A stretch of 43,666 bases of DNA from positions 1 through 43,666 of the forward strand of contig NZ_JAIXST010000085.1 in NCBI RefSeq assembly GCF_027484545.1, in the 5' to 3' direction. Source of the DNA: Runella sp. (GTDB lineage: Bacteria > Bacteroidota > Bacteroidia > Cytophagales > Spirosomataceae). Positions 1-8,525 of this stretch are shown here, piece after piece (position 1 is the stretch's first letter; the number at the start of each line of letters is the position of its first letter). Made by a program: the position numbers and the translations under genes. Below the pieces are notes generated by a model. That model did not search any database and was not told the DNA's origin. It was given only the letters and a program-made list of their open reading frames with translations.

Positions 1-2
1 CT

Positions 3-128
3 TTTCCAAATTGGACAAGTGGCACAACTTGGCGATTGGTTGGTGCTTTTGGCAATTCAACTTGGAGAGGCAGCATTACATTTGATACACCGCCAAAAAT
101 AGAACTTAACAGCCCTGCTACTATTTGA
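3..128 (+). CDS. C-terminal fragment of an unidentified protein (cut by window edge)
   Basis: A reading frame enters from the left edge and stays open for 41 codons to a TGA at 126-128. The residues look like real protein: rich in Trp, Gly, Thr and Ser, with short beta-like stretches such as WRLVGAFGNSTW and GSITFD, as in an extracellular or beta-rich domain. The N-terminus lies outside the window, so no family can be named. Its stop overlaps a possible TTG start of the next small frame (TTGA). A frameshift joining the two frames is an equally good reading. Confidence 0.35.
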   Translation, partial: FPNWTSGTTWRLVGAFGNSTWRGSITFDTPPKIELNSPATI

Positions 129-307
129 GAGGTATTATTTACAAATTGCCAAATGCAAACAAGCATGCTACAATTATGTATTTTTCTGATAAAAGTATGC
201 TTGATGATGCTTCAGAAATTAATTCTTTATTGAATGATCTTAATTTATTAAAACGCGCTCGTACTTATGGAGATGGTATAAAAGTAAAAGTCCCAACACC
301 AGAATAA
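125..307 (+). CDS. Small hypothetical protein, possibly coupled to or a frameshifted tail of the preceding frame
   Basis: This is a 60-residue frame opening at a TTG that overlaps the upstream TGA, the geometry used for translational coupling. The protein is soluble and mixed in composition (MYFSDKSMLDDASEINSLL, then a basic KVKV tail), with no signal peptide or recognisable domain. It is followed at once by a good hairpin terminator, which suggests the transcription unit ends here. It may be a genuine small gene, or the original C-terminus of the upstream protein displaced by a one-base shift near 123. I do not recognise it. Confidence 0.3.
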   Translation: MRGIIYKLPNANKHATIMYFSDKSMLDDASEINSLLNDLNLLKRARTYGDGIKVKVPTPE

Positions 308-326
308 GAAAAAGGTGAAGAGACAT

Positions 327-390
327 GGCTCTTTTAGTTAAGCTAAAGTTTCGCTCGTCAGGGCGCCTAAAAGAGCCTGATTTTATTTTT
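327..390 (+). terminator. Hairpin terminator
   Basis: GGCTCTTTTAG at 327-337 is exactly complementary to CTAAAAGAGCC at 367-377, giving an 11 bp stem with a 29-base loop. A T-rich stretch follows (378-390). It closes the unit that enters from the left edge. The remaining sequence up to about 465 shows no gene. Confidence 0.6.
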
Positions 391-470
391 AACCCATCAC
401 CAACAATCTTCTAATCCCCTGAAATTCACGGGATTTTTTTATTTTCTCACTAACCTTCTCCCTAAGATTA

Positions 471-505
471 TTGATTTTTTACGTCCTTCTCTCTCCCGAC
501 CTTTG
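471..505 (+). promoter_or_regulatory. Probable promoter of the 552 gene, TTGATTTTTT family
   Basis: TTG at 471-473 begins TTGATTTTTT. After exactly 24 bases comes GACCTTTG at 498-505, one base from the Bacteroidota -7 consensus TAnnTTTG. The same arrangement with the same spacing precedes the genes at 1058 and 1617. The usual reported spacing is about 17-23, so this is slightly long. The assignment is an inference from motif and position. Confidence 0.5.
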
Positions 506-551
506 AGGTGTTCAAAAGAAACTCATTAGTACGCTATAAATTAATTCCATC

Positions 552-890
552 ATGAAAAAGGCACTCACTCTCGCAGCACTTATCCTTGGCTTCACAGTCA
601 TTGCTTATGTATGTCAGGCCAAGTCAACATCGGAGCTTCGCTCAGCGTCGACAGTCAAGAGTCAGTCGTTTTCAATCTCTGTCCTTACCGTCGAGGTGGG
701 TGCTAAAATGACAGGAAGTCTGTTTCAGATGGAGATGCAGAAGTCTGCCGATAAAACCTATCGCTTACGAGTTCATTATTCCGTTCAAGTCGCTGAATTC
801 GGCCATTTACTTCTACGGGTTTTATTCATTGCTTACATCCTGTTCCTCTTAAAAAAGAATTTTCCTTTACTCACGCATCAACACGCCTAA
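552..890 (+). CDS. Small exported or membrane protein of unknown function
   Basis: The 112-residue product begins with a clear signal peptide (MKK, then about 18 hydrophobic residues, ending near VCQA). Ser/Thr-rich sequence follows, and then a second hydrophobic segment near residues 86-99 (LLLRVLFIAYILFLL) ahead of a basic KK. It could be secreted, or held in a membrane by the C-terminal helix. The promoter layout is shared with the next gene and the subtilase at 1617, and a hairpin terminator follows the stop, so it is a one-gene unit. No conserved domain is recognised. The unusual hydrophobic tail leaves open that the 3' half is a degraded or shifted frame. Confidence 0.55.
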   Translation: MKKALTLAALILGFTVIAYVCQAKSTSELRSASTVKSQSFSISVLTVEVGAKMTGSLFQMEMQKSADKTYRLRVHYSVQVAEFGHLLLRVLFIAYILFLLKKNFPLLTHQHA

Positions 891-908
891 ACCCCTACCT
901 TTTTAAGC

Positions 909-945
909 AAAAACTCGCTGATAATCAGCGGGTTTTTCTTTTTTA
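909..945 (+). terminator. Hairpin terminator after the 552 gene
   Basis: CGCTG at 916-920 pairs with CAGCG around an ATAAT loop. The stem extends outward through a T-G wobble into AAAAAC against GGTTTTT, about 12 bp in all. A T-rich run follows to about 945. The A/T-rich outer stem would let it work on both strands. Confidence 0.7.
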
Positions 946-969
946 TCACTACCCATATCCCCCAAATTA

Positions 970-1004
970 TTGATTTTTTAGGTCAATACTTCCTGCCACC
1001 TTTG
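970..1004 (+). promoter_or_regulatory. Probable promoter of the 1058 gene, TTGATTTTTT family
   Basis: TTGATTTTTT starts at 970. CACCTTTG at 997-1004 follows the TTG after 24 bases, and its last seven bases are the same as those of the -7 box of the 552 gene. A start site just after 1010 would leave a leader of about 45 bases. The call rests on the repeated layout and on the Bacteroidota -7 consensus. Confidence 0.5.
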
Positions 1005-1057
1005 GTCCATAGTTCAACGCAAAAACAACTCTTTTCACACACTAAATTTTATCCATC

Positions 1058-1477
1058 ATGAAAACCTCAATCGCTTCCGCCGTCTTCTTTTTAGGAGCCC
1101 TGTTTATCACAAATGCAGCAAATGAACAGTCGCACTCGGTGGTAGAAACCGAAAATTTTAAGGCTCAGTTTACTCATCTTCAAGGTTCCACCAAAGTACG
1201 GGTAGCCATTGCTAAACCCACGGGCAAAAAGCTTTGGATCACGGTCAAAGATGCCGGCAATTATCCTATTTGCTATTTGGATATGGCACGCAGTGAAACC
1301 GAGCACCTGTTTTCGGTCGATATGAAAGCAGTGCCCGATGGTAAATATACCTTTGAAGTGGAAAGCGGTAGAAAAGCCAAGAATGGCAAACGCCCTATAA
1401 TCAGCAAGACATTGGTAAAAGAAAAAACAGTGTTGGCACAACCTATCGTCGGTGAGCGATTTGTTTTCACCAATTAA
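1058..1477 (+). CDS. Small secreted protein of unknown function
   Basis: The 139-residue product has an N-terminal signal peptide (MKTSIASAVFFLGALFITNA, probable cleavage after residues 20-21). The mature part is about 118 residues and looks all-beta, with alternating strands such as STKVRVAIAKPTGKKLWITVKDA and PDGKYTFEVESG split by turns. The pattern is that of a small Ig-like or fibronectin-like extracellular domain. There is no lipobox cysteine, so it is soluble rather than lipid-anchored. It is monocistronic, between its own promoter and a strong palindrome. The shared promoter suggests co-expression with the 552 gene and the 1617 protease. The function is unknown. Confidence 0.75.
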   Translation: MKTSIASAVFFLGALFITNAANEQSHSVVETENFKAQFTHLQGSTKVRVAIAKPTGKKLWITVKDAGNYPICYLDMARSETEHLFSVDMKAVPDGKYTFEVESGRKAKNGKRPIISKTLVKEKTVLAQPIVGERFVFTN

Positions 1478-1508
1478 TTGCTTCTCCCATTGCCGAAATT
1501 AAATCCCT

Positions 1509-1536
1509 GTAGAGCCGCAAAATTTTGCGGCTCTAC
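1509..1536. repeat. Perfect 28-base palindrome, terminator-like
   Basis: Each arm is 14 bases: GTAGAGCCGCAAAA at 1509-1522 and its exact reverse complement at 1523-1536. GTTTTTG follows. It can end the 1058 transcript. From memory, near-identical palindromes of the type GTAGAGNCGCAAAA are scattered through many Bacteroidota and cyanobacterial genomes, so it is probably a dispersed repeat reused as a terminator. Confidence 0.7.
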
Positions 1537-1556
1537 GTTTTTGCAGTTCTGCAAAG

Positions 1557-1591
1557 TTGATTTTTTCATATAACTTCAAGCCCTATTTTTA
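1557..1591 (+). promoter_or_regulatory. Probable promoter of the subtilase pair, TTGATTTTTT family
   Basis: TTGATTTTTT at 1557-1566 is followed, 24 bases after the TTG, by TATTTTTA at 1584-1591 (TAnnTTTG with A for the final G). This is the third copy of the layout seen at 471 and 970. The subtilase start codon is 26 bases downstream of the -7 box. Confidence 0.45.
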
Positions 1592-1616
1592 CGTTTAAAG
1601 GAAAAGAATCTTCATC

Positions 1617-4600
1617 ATGCACTACCGTTTACTTTTGTTTGTCCTTATTTTGGGAATAACTTCATTTACAACCTACGCGCAACCACGACCGTTGTATTCG
1701 TCGGAACAGCAAAAAAAAATAGAAACTACGCGCCAATCCATTGAAAATCAAGCTCGTTTAGCACAAATACAACTTCAATCGTTAGCCAAGCAGAACAATT
1801 GGCCGCTGCGTCAAACTTTTGCGGATGGGAGTGTAATGATATTGAGTGGCGTAAGCGAAACAGGCCAACCGCTCTATGACGTAACTACTACCAACAGCGG
1901 CGCGGCGCTTACTACCCGCACAAATTCATTGTATCAGGGAGGAAGTCTGGACCTGAATCTCACGGGTGGAAGTACACCCATGAAAAGCCGGTTGGGCCTG
2001 TGGGACGGGGGCAAAGTACTGGATACGCACACTGAATTGACGGGACGAATCACTCAAGTGGACAACGCAACCACTGTGGACGGTCACGCCACGCACGTCA
2101 GCGGGACGATGATAGCGACTGGCATTAACCCACGGGCGCGGGGCATGTCAAACGGCGCGGATTTATTAGCCCATGATTTCAACAACGACAGCCCGGAAAT
2201 GATCAATGCCGCGCCTAATTTACTCGTTTCCAATCACTCTTACGGTTTAGTGACGGGATGGAGATTGAATACGGGCCGCGCGGGTACTGACAACAATCTC
2301 AAATGGGAATGGTACGGCGATACCACCATCAATGACCAAAAGGATTATAAGTTTGGATTTTACGATACCCGTACCCGCGAATGGGACCGAATTGCGTACA
2401 ATGCCCCTTACTATCTCATTGTTAATTCTGCAGGAAATGCCCGCGGCAGCAATGGCCCTCCGGCAGGTACGCTCTATTTCTTTGGAAGCAGTGCCCGTAC
2501 CAGCCGCACCCCCCGCGCTGCCCAAAGCGATTATGATTTGATTTCGACCTATGGTACCGCTAAAAATATCCTAACTGTTGGAGCTATCAGTGTGTTGAGC
2601 AACGGCTACAATCAACTCTCAGACCCGCGCATTGCAAGCTTCAGCAGTTGGGGCCCTACCGATGACGGACGTATCAAACCGGATATTGTAGGAGTAGGCG
2701 TGAGTGTTTTTTCGACCAATTCCACTTCCAACAATGCCTACACTACGCTGAGCGGAACTTCAATGGCAACGCCTAACGTAGCAGGTTCACTTTTTCTGTT
2801 GCAGGAATTGTATAACAAACAGACGGGCAATTTCATGCGTTCTTCGACCTTGAAAGGCTTGATTTTGCACACCGCCGATGATGCCGGTAATCCCGGGCCC
2901 GACTACCAATACGGTTGGGGACTTTTGGACATGAAGCAGGCCGCTGAAGTGATTTTGAACCATGACCAAACCAATCAAATTTCTGAGCGTACATTAGGCC
3001 CCAACGAAACCTACACTACACAGGTGATTGCTTCGGGAAAAGGAACAATGGTCGTCACAATTTGCTGGACGGACCCTGAGGCAGTCGCTACTCCTACCAC
3101 GGCAGCCAATTTTGACAGCCGCACTCCCAAATTGTTGAATGACCTTGATTTGCGCGTGAGCGATGGAACCACGGAATCCTTGCCGTGGATTTTGGACCCG
3201 AATCAACCCTCCGCCAATGCCACCCGAGGAGATAATATCCGTGACAATGTAGAGCAGATTATCATTCCCAATGCCGTGCCGGGAAGGACTTATACCATCA
3301 CCATCAAACACAAAGGTAACCTTACCAACAATACCCAACAATATGCCCTTATTGTAAGCGGAATAGGCGGAAAGGCTTTTTGCGAATCCAAAGCTGTCTC
3401 AACTGCCGACTCAAGAATCACGCAAGTAATTTTGGGAACCATTAACCAAGTCGCAAAAAGCGGTTGTCAGGATTACAGTGATTTTATGACGCAAATAGCT
3501 CCCGTAGCCGCCGGGCAAACCCTCCCGTTGGAAGTGGGCGTAGGCTCTTGCGGAACTGATTTCGCCAAAGTAGTCAAGGTGTTTGTGGACTGGAACGGAG
3601 ACGGTGATTTTGACGACCTCAATGAACTTGTTGCCACTTCGGAGGTCATTAATGCCTCCGGCACTTTTAAAACGGCACTTAAAGCACCTTCGGGCTTAGT
3701 TGTCGGGGATGTATCCAGAGTTCGGATTGTATGTGTCGAAACAACCAATGCTACTGCCGTGGCCGCTTGTGGAACCTATTCCAAAGGCGAAACTCAAGAG
3801 TTTTTGGTACGTTTTGCACGGCCTTCTCGCGACGTTAGCCTTACGGCCTTGGTAACACCCGACAACAATTTTTGCACCAGTCAACTATCTAATGTTATTG
3901 TTCGAGTTCGTAATGTAGGCTCTGACCCTCAGCAAAATATCCCCGTTTCGGTACAGGTCTTAGAACCAACCGGGCAATTAGTGGGAACATTAACGGGAAC
4001 CGTTACTCAAACCTTACCTGCTTTTGCGGAAACGACCCTTTCGCTTTCGGATGCATTTTTGAGCACTTTGAAAGCCGGCATCAATTACCAGTTTGTATCC
4101 CGGACTCATTTGGAGGGCGACCAAGACACGCTCAACAGTGTATTGCGACAAACGCGTACCGTTGCGACCGTGCCCACCGTCACCACCGCCACTGCTACTT
4201 ACTGCGGCACCGACCCATTATCACTTATTTCCCGCGACAACGGCGTTGCTTTTTGGTACGATAGCCCTACTACGACCAAGCCCATTGCGGTTGGAAATTT
4301 TGCAAGTAATCCCGTTAAATTACCCGGAGGCACTTTCTACGTAGCCCTTAATGACTTTAGCGGCACGGTTGGCCCTGCCACCAAATCAGCTTTTACAGGT
4401 GGTACGTACGCAGGAAGTTTTGGCCCTTCGCCACTTATCCGTACCGAAATTCCGCTTGTTTTAGAAAGTGCACGGCTTTATACGTCCTCACCGGGGCGAT
4501 TGAACTTTACCGTGCTGGGCTTAGACGATAAATTTATTTCCAGTACAAGCGTAGATGTGGTTGCGAGTCGCAATCCCAATGCGGCCAATGTAGGAGCACC

Positions 4601-5642
4601 CGCGGGACAATGGGCCGATGACCCAGACGACCAAGGTCGAGTTTATCCGCTCAATCTTTCTATTCCACAAGCAGGAGATTATAAAATTACGATTGAATAC
4701 GAAAACGGCGCTACCATTTTCCGAAGCAACGCAGGTGTAACAGGATTCCCTTTCAGCATTCCCGGCGTGATGGCTGTGCGCGGAGCACTTTTTACCCAAA
4801 ACAATGCCGTTGATACCCTTACCAATGCCTATTATTACTTCTATGACCTCAAAGTAAGATCACTTGGCTGTCCAAGTAAACGGGTACCTGTGATAGCTCA
4901 AACCGCTACCAAATCCACACCTACCGTTTCTTTTGACGGAAGTTCTACGATTTGCGAAGGCGCTTCGATTAGCCTCAATGCCCCAACAAACGCAGGGGTT
5001 TATCAATGGTTTCTTAATAATCAGCCCATCAACGGGGCTATCAATTCGAGTTTTGTAGCGATGAATTCGGGCAATTACGCGGTCAGTACTTCCGTCAACA
5101 ATTGCCTGCCCACTTTATCTACGCCCGTAGCTATCACAACCCGAAAACCCGAAAAACCTATTATCACCGTAGACGGCATTACGTTACGCTCCAATGCGGC
5201 TTCAAGCAATCAATGGCTCATCAACGGATTGCCGATTCCGGGAGCGACAAGCGCTACTTTTACCGCTTTCCAAACGGGTAACTACTCCGTCAGAGCAAAT
5301 GTCAGCGGTTGCGGAGAAGTGGTTTCGGACGAAACCAGAATTACCATTACAGCCTTGGAAGAAGACCCCGCACTACAGGCAAAGAGCTCAAGGATTTACC
5401 CTAATCCGGCTCAGGACTTTGTAGTTTGTGAGTATGAGTCGCCGGGCTCTCCCTCGCAAAAGGTCGTTGCTTTTCTCTATGATATAAACGGCCGTTTGCT
5501 GGAACGTCGTCCAATGGAAAAAATAGAAAAAACTTTTCGCACTCAATTTAATTTTACTCCCTTGCAAAGCGGTACGTTTTTTGCACTTATAGAGGAGGAG
5601 GGTACATCCACGCGCATCGTTCACGCGATTGTAAAGCCTTAG
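1617..5642 (+). CDS. Secreted S8 subtilisin-like protease with GEVED, Ig-like repeats and T9SS sorting domain
   Basis: This 1341-residue protein has a signal peptide at 1-21 (ending TYAQ) and a short prosegment to about 115, followed by a peptidase S8 domain at about 120-460. The catalytic triad is Asp130 (LWDGG), His157 (DGHATH) and Ser382 (GTSMATPN), with oxyanion Asn274 (SAGN), so it should be active. A beta-rich post-catalytic domain spans about 465-585. A GEVED-like domain (about 590-730, DWNGDGDFDD) and a CARDB-like region (about 735-845) come next. Two Ig-like repeats with QW-x-NN or NG motifs lie at about 1100-1245. The tail from about 1259 (IYPNPAQDF) is a type A T9SS sorting domain, which predicts export across the outer membrane and surface attachment or release. 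The next gene is a shorter paralogue 23 bases away, surely in the same operon. The physiological substrate is unknown. Confidence 0.93.
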   Translation: MHYRLLLFVLILGITSFTTYAQPRPLYSSEQQKKIETTRQSIENQARLAQIQLQSLAKQNNWPLRQTFADGSVMILSGVSETGQPLYDVTTTNSGAALTTRTNSLYQGGSLDLNLTGGSTPMKSRLGLWDGGKVLDTHTELTGRITQVDNATTVDGHATHVSGTMIATGINPRARGMSNGADLLAHDFNNDSPEMINAAPNLLVSNHSYGLVTGWRLNTGRAGTDNNLKWEWYGDTTINDQKDYKFGFYDTRTREWDRIAYNAPYYLIVNSAGNARGSNGPPAGTLYFFGSSARTSRTPRAAQSDYDLISTYGTAKNILTVGAISVLSNGYNQLSDPRIASFSSWGPTDDGRIKPDIVGVGVSVFSTNSTSNNAYTTLSGTSMATPNVAGSLFLLQELYNKQTGNFMRSSTLKGLILHTADDAGNPGPDYQYGWGLLDMKQAAEVILNHDQTNQISERTLGPNETYTTQVIASGKGTMVVTICWTDPEAVATPTTAANFDSRTPKLLNDLDLRVSDGTTESLPWILDPNQPSANATRGDNIRDNVEQIIIPNAVPGRTYTITIKHKGNLTNNTQQYALIVSGIGGKAFCESKAVSTADSRITQVILGTINQVAKSGCQDYSDFMTQIAPVAAGQTLPLEVGVGSCGTDFAKVVKVFVDWNGDGDFDDLNELVATSEVINASGTFKTALKAPSGLVVGDVSRVRIVCVETTNATAVAACGTYSKGETQEFLVRFARPSRDVSLTALVTPDNNFCTSQLSNVIVRVRNVGSDPQQNIPVSVQVLEPTGQLVGTLTGTVTQTLPAFAETTLSLSDAFLSTLKAGINYQFVSRTHLEGDQDTLNSVLRQTRTVATVPTVTTATATYCGTDPLSLISRDNGVAFWYDSPTTTKPIAVGNFASNPVKLPGGTFYVALNDFSGTVGPATKSAFTGGTYAGSFGPSPLIRTEIPLVLESARLYTSSPGRLNFTVLGLDDKFISSTSVDVVASRNPNAANVGAPAGQWADDPDDQGRVYPLNLSIPQAGDYKITIEYENGATIFRSNAGVTGFPFSIPGVMAVRGALFTQNNAVDTLTNAYYYFYDLKVRSLGCPSKRVPVIAQTATKSTPTVSFDGSSTICEGASISLNAPTNAGVYQWFLNNQPINGAINSSFVAMNSGNYAVSTSVNNCLPTLSTPVAITTRKPEKPIITVDGITLRSNAASSNQWLINGLPIPGATSATFTAFQTGNYSVRANVSGCGEVVSDETRITITALEEDPALQAKSSRIYPNPAQDFVVCEYESPGSPSQKVVAFLYDINGRLLERRPMEKIEKTFRTQFNFTPLQSGTFFALIEEEGTSTRIVHAIVKP

Positions 5643-5665
5643 GCTGCGCCTGTGTACTGAGAGGA

Positions 5666-8461
5666 ATGGCTATTATTTTACCCCTAAATTCATTTTTTTT
5701 AAACTGCAGACTGATAAACAGACTACTAATAGTTTGTTTATCAGTTGTTTGTTTTTATGCAAATGCACAAATAGCGGGTTCTCTACTAAATACAGGCAGA
5801 AAGTCAGACAGTTTGTTTATAAATCATCTTCAAAAGCGCTATACCACCAATCGCCAAAGGGCACTTCAACTGGCCAAAAAGAAGGGTTGGGCAGTCAGCA
5901 AAAAATATGCCAACGGTAAGATTCTAACTTTACAGGGGATTGATTCTTTGGGATTTCCCATTTATTATACAAGTCATAACGTAGTGGCATCCACGGGTAC
6001 TCACACCACGGTCCTATACAGCGGAGGAGGTTTGGGAGTTGATCTTAAAGGCGATTTGGCAGAATTAGAGGGAAAGCTCTGTATCTGGGATGGCGGAATG
6101 CCGCGCCTGACGCACGTAGAATTTGGCGGAAGAATTCACCAAAAAGACATCAATACGACACTAAACGACCATGCTACGCATTTGTCCGGAACTATGGCTG
6201 CTGCCGGGGTCAATCCACAGGTAAAAGGAATGGCTTATGGCGCTAAATTGGATGTGTGGGATTATACCGACGATTTGGTGGAGATGGCCAAAAACGCTTC
6301 AAAAATGTTAATATCCAATCACTCCTACGGGCCCGTAGTGGGTTGGGTATTCAATCAAAGCCGTCCCGGAAACGACCCTAAACTCAAGTGGGAATGGTGG
6401 GGCAATACGAGTATCAGCACTACAGAAGACTATCGTTTTGGTTTTTATGATGAAAAAGCGCAGGATTTAGACAACTTGGCCTTCAATAGCCCTTACTATC
6501 TGATTGTAAAATCGGCTGATAACAAACACGCAGAAACCGGCCCTCCCATCGGAACCCCCTATTTTTTGCGCAATAGCACTCAAACGAGTATTCTGAACCG
6601 TAACCGCAATGACACTTACGATGTGATTCCGGCCGAGGCCAATGCTAAAAACATTTTGACAATCGGCGGGGCAAACGTGACAGCCAACAATTTTTCAGTG
6701 GCCGATTTTAGTGGCTGGGGACCCACTGACGATGGACGAATCAAACCTGATTTATTGGGAGTGGGAACCAATATTATTTCTTCTATTTCGAGTGCAAACA
6801 ATGCTTATGCTACGATGTCGGGCACTTCTACAGCCTGTGCTAATGTATCCGGATCGTTGATTTTGTTGCAGGAACTGTTTTATCGCCGCCAAACCTATTT
6901 TATGCGTTCGGCTACGCTCAAAGGGCTGGTTTTGCATACCGCAACGAAGCCAAGCGGAAAAACAGGTCCCGCGTATGACTACGGATGGGGATTGCTCAAC
7001 GCCGAAAAAGCAGCTCAGGTATTACTCAATACCAGCAATAAACACATTCTTTCGGAAAGTACGTTACGCCAAAATGAAACCTACCAACAGAAAATCATCG
7101 CTGCCGGTAACGAGCCTTTAATTGTGACTATTTGCTGGACCGACCTGGAGGGAACTCCCACTCGGGTAAGTACTCAAACCGTGGACGATACTTCTCCTAA
7201 GCTTATCAATGATTTGGACGTACGTCTGACCGACGACAGCAACACGACGTGGTTTCCGTGGGTACTGGACCCTGCCAATCCTGCCAATGCTGCTGTCATT
7301 GGAGATAACACCCGGGACAATGTAGAACAGGTATTCATCGCAGCTCCTCCTGTCGGTAAGATTTATACTATAACAGTCCGGCATAAACGTACTTTACAAA
7401 ACAGCTCCCAGCCTTACTCATTGATTGTCAGCGGAGTAAAATCTCAGGACTGCAATAGCGCTGTACAAATTTTAAAAGGAAGAGATACTACTCTTTGCAG
7501 CAACAGCAAACTGCAAATGCAGGTAAAAGGCGATAATGCCTTAACGTATCAATGGTTTAAAAATGGTCAATTGTTGAGTACGACCACCACACCAACCCTT
7601 GAAATTTCACAAGCTGGTCAGTATGAAGTCAAAGCGATTGGCTACCAATGTTCGGCCAAATCTAAATCCATTAACGTACTGGTTTCGGAACTGACAGCTA
7701 AAATTACCCCCGAAGGAAGTTCAACCATTTGTCCCGGAAAAACTGTTCAATTGACAGCCAACACGGGCGCAGGCTATGTGTATCAATGGCTGCGTGATGG
7801 CAAAACTATTTCCGGAGCAACGGGCGCACAACTGAATCCCACCGAAGCAGGCAGTTACGGCATAATCGTCACCTACAAAAATTGTACGGCCACTTCAAAG
7901 CCGACCCAACTTCTTTCTACGCTTGAACGCCCAGCTATTTCCAGCAACAGCGGGACTACTATTCCCAACAATGGAAGTATTCGTCTTACTACCAATACGG
8001 GTGAAGGAATGACCTATCGCTGGTTTATGAACGGAGAAGTGATTCCAACCGCTACCGGGCCGCGTTTGACCGCCGCACTTGCGGGGAAATATATGGTGGA
8101 AGTAACCCAAAAAGGCTGTTCTGTTTCTTCCAAAATACTTGAATTAACCAATGTACAATATCCGACAAACAGCCCTATTAAACCCTCACCTCCCGAAATT
8201 TTAATTATTGAAGAAAACCTTCAGGTGTATCCTAATCCGGTTGAGGATATATTAACTGTTGCTTACCAATCCGACAATACCTACAATTTAGACGCCCAAA
8301 TTATTACTTTAGACGGAGTAGCCCTGCCCGGCAAATTACTGTACGACAACGGCAGTGTATTTTTAAACCAATTTGATGTTTCAAAGTTACCTTCGGGCCG
8401 ATACTTTATCCGCGTCAACGACGGGCGACGGGCGATTTCCAAACCTTTTATAAAGCAATGA
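5666..8461 (+). CDS. Second secreted S8 subtilisin-like protease, paralogue of the upstream gene, T9SS substrate
   Basis: The 931-residue product has a signal anchor or signal peptide ending near residue 35 (CFYANAQ). The prosegment and catalytic domain align with the upstream protease throughout. The triad is Asp142 (IWDGG), His169 (NDHATH) and Ser388, but the serine loop reads GTSTACAN instead of GTSMATPN, and the oxyanion motif is SADN (Asn286) instead of SAGN. The GEVED and CARDB parts are absent. Three Ig-like repeats of about 75 residues (YQWFKNG, YQWLRDG, YRWFMNG) lead to a T9SS type A sorting domain from about 852 (VYPNPVED). The start follows GAGAGGA. It looks like a tandem duplicate that has diverged in specificity or activity. 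Confidence 0.92.
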   Translation: MAIILPLNSFFLNCRLINRLLIVCLSVVCFYANAQIAGSLLNTGRKSDSLFINHLQKRYTTNRQRALQLAKKKGWAVSKKYANGKILTLQGIDSLGFPIYYTSHNVVASTGTHTTVLYSGGGLGVDLKGDLAELEGKLCIWDGGMPRLTHVEFGGRIHQKDINTTLNDHATHLSGTMAAAGVNPQVKGMAYGAKLDVWDYTDDLVEMAKNASKMLISNHSYGPVVGWVFNQSRPGNDPKLKWEWWGNTSISTTEDYRFGFYDEKAQDLDNLAFNSPYYLIVKSADNKHAETGPPIGTPYFLRNSTQTSILNRNRNDTYDVIPAEANAKNILTIGGANVTANNFSVADFSGWGPTDDGRIKPDLLGVGTNIISSISSANNAYATMSGTSTACANVSGSLILLQELFYRRQTYFMRSATLKGLVLHTATKPSGKTGPAYDYGWGLLNAEKAAQVLLNTSNKHILSESTLRQNETYQQKIIAAGNEPLIVTICWTDLEGTPTRVSTQTVDDTSPKLINDLDVRLTDDSNTTWFPWVLDPANPANAAVIGDNTRDNVEQVFIAAPPVGKIYTITVRHKRTLQNSSQPYSLIVSGVKSQDCNSAVQILKGRDTTLCSNSKLQMQVKGDNALTYQWFKNGQLLSTTTTPTLEISQAGQYEVKAIGYQCSAKSKSINVLVSELTAKITPEGSSTICPGKTVQLTANTGAGYVYQWLRDGKTISGATGAQLNPTEAGSYGIIVTYKNCTATSKPTQLLSTLERPAISSNSGTTIPNNGSIRLTTNTGEGMTYRWFMNGEVIPTATGPRLTAALAGKYMVEVTQKGCSVSSKILELTNVQYPTNSPIKPSPPEILIIEENLQVYPNPVEDILTVAYQSDNTYNLDAQIITLDGVALPGKLLYDNGSVFLNQFDVSKLPSGRYFIRVNDGRRAISKPFIKQ

Positions 8462-8495
8462 CGTTTGTCAAGCATAAACTTTGACAGGAAAAAGT

Positions 8496-8503
8496 TATTT
8501 TTG
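8496..8503 (+). promoter_or_regulatory. Possible -7 promoter box before the YheT-like hydrolase
   Basis: TATTTTTG matches the Bacteroidota -7 consensus TAnnTTTG exactly and lies 22 bases before the ATG at 8526. No TTG box sits at the usual 17-23 base distance, so only half of the promoter is supported. It would separate this gene from the protease operon. Confidence 0.4.
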
Positions 8504-8525
8504 TCATTGAAATGTCGAATTGCTT

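Noticed and set aside
552-1477. The 552 gene as a frameshifted duplicate of the 1058 gene
   Set aside because: The promoters are alike, but the encoded proteins do not align in any frame beyond the signal-peptide pattern.
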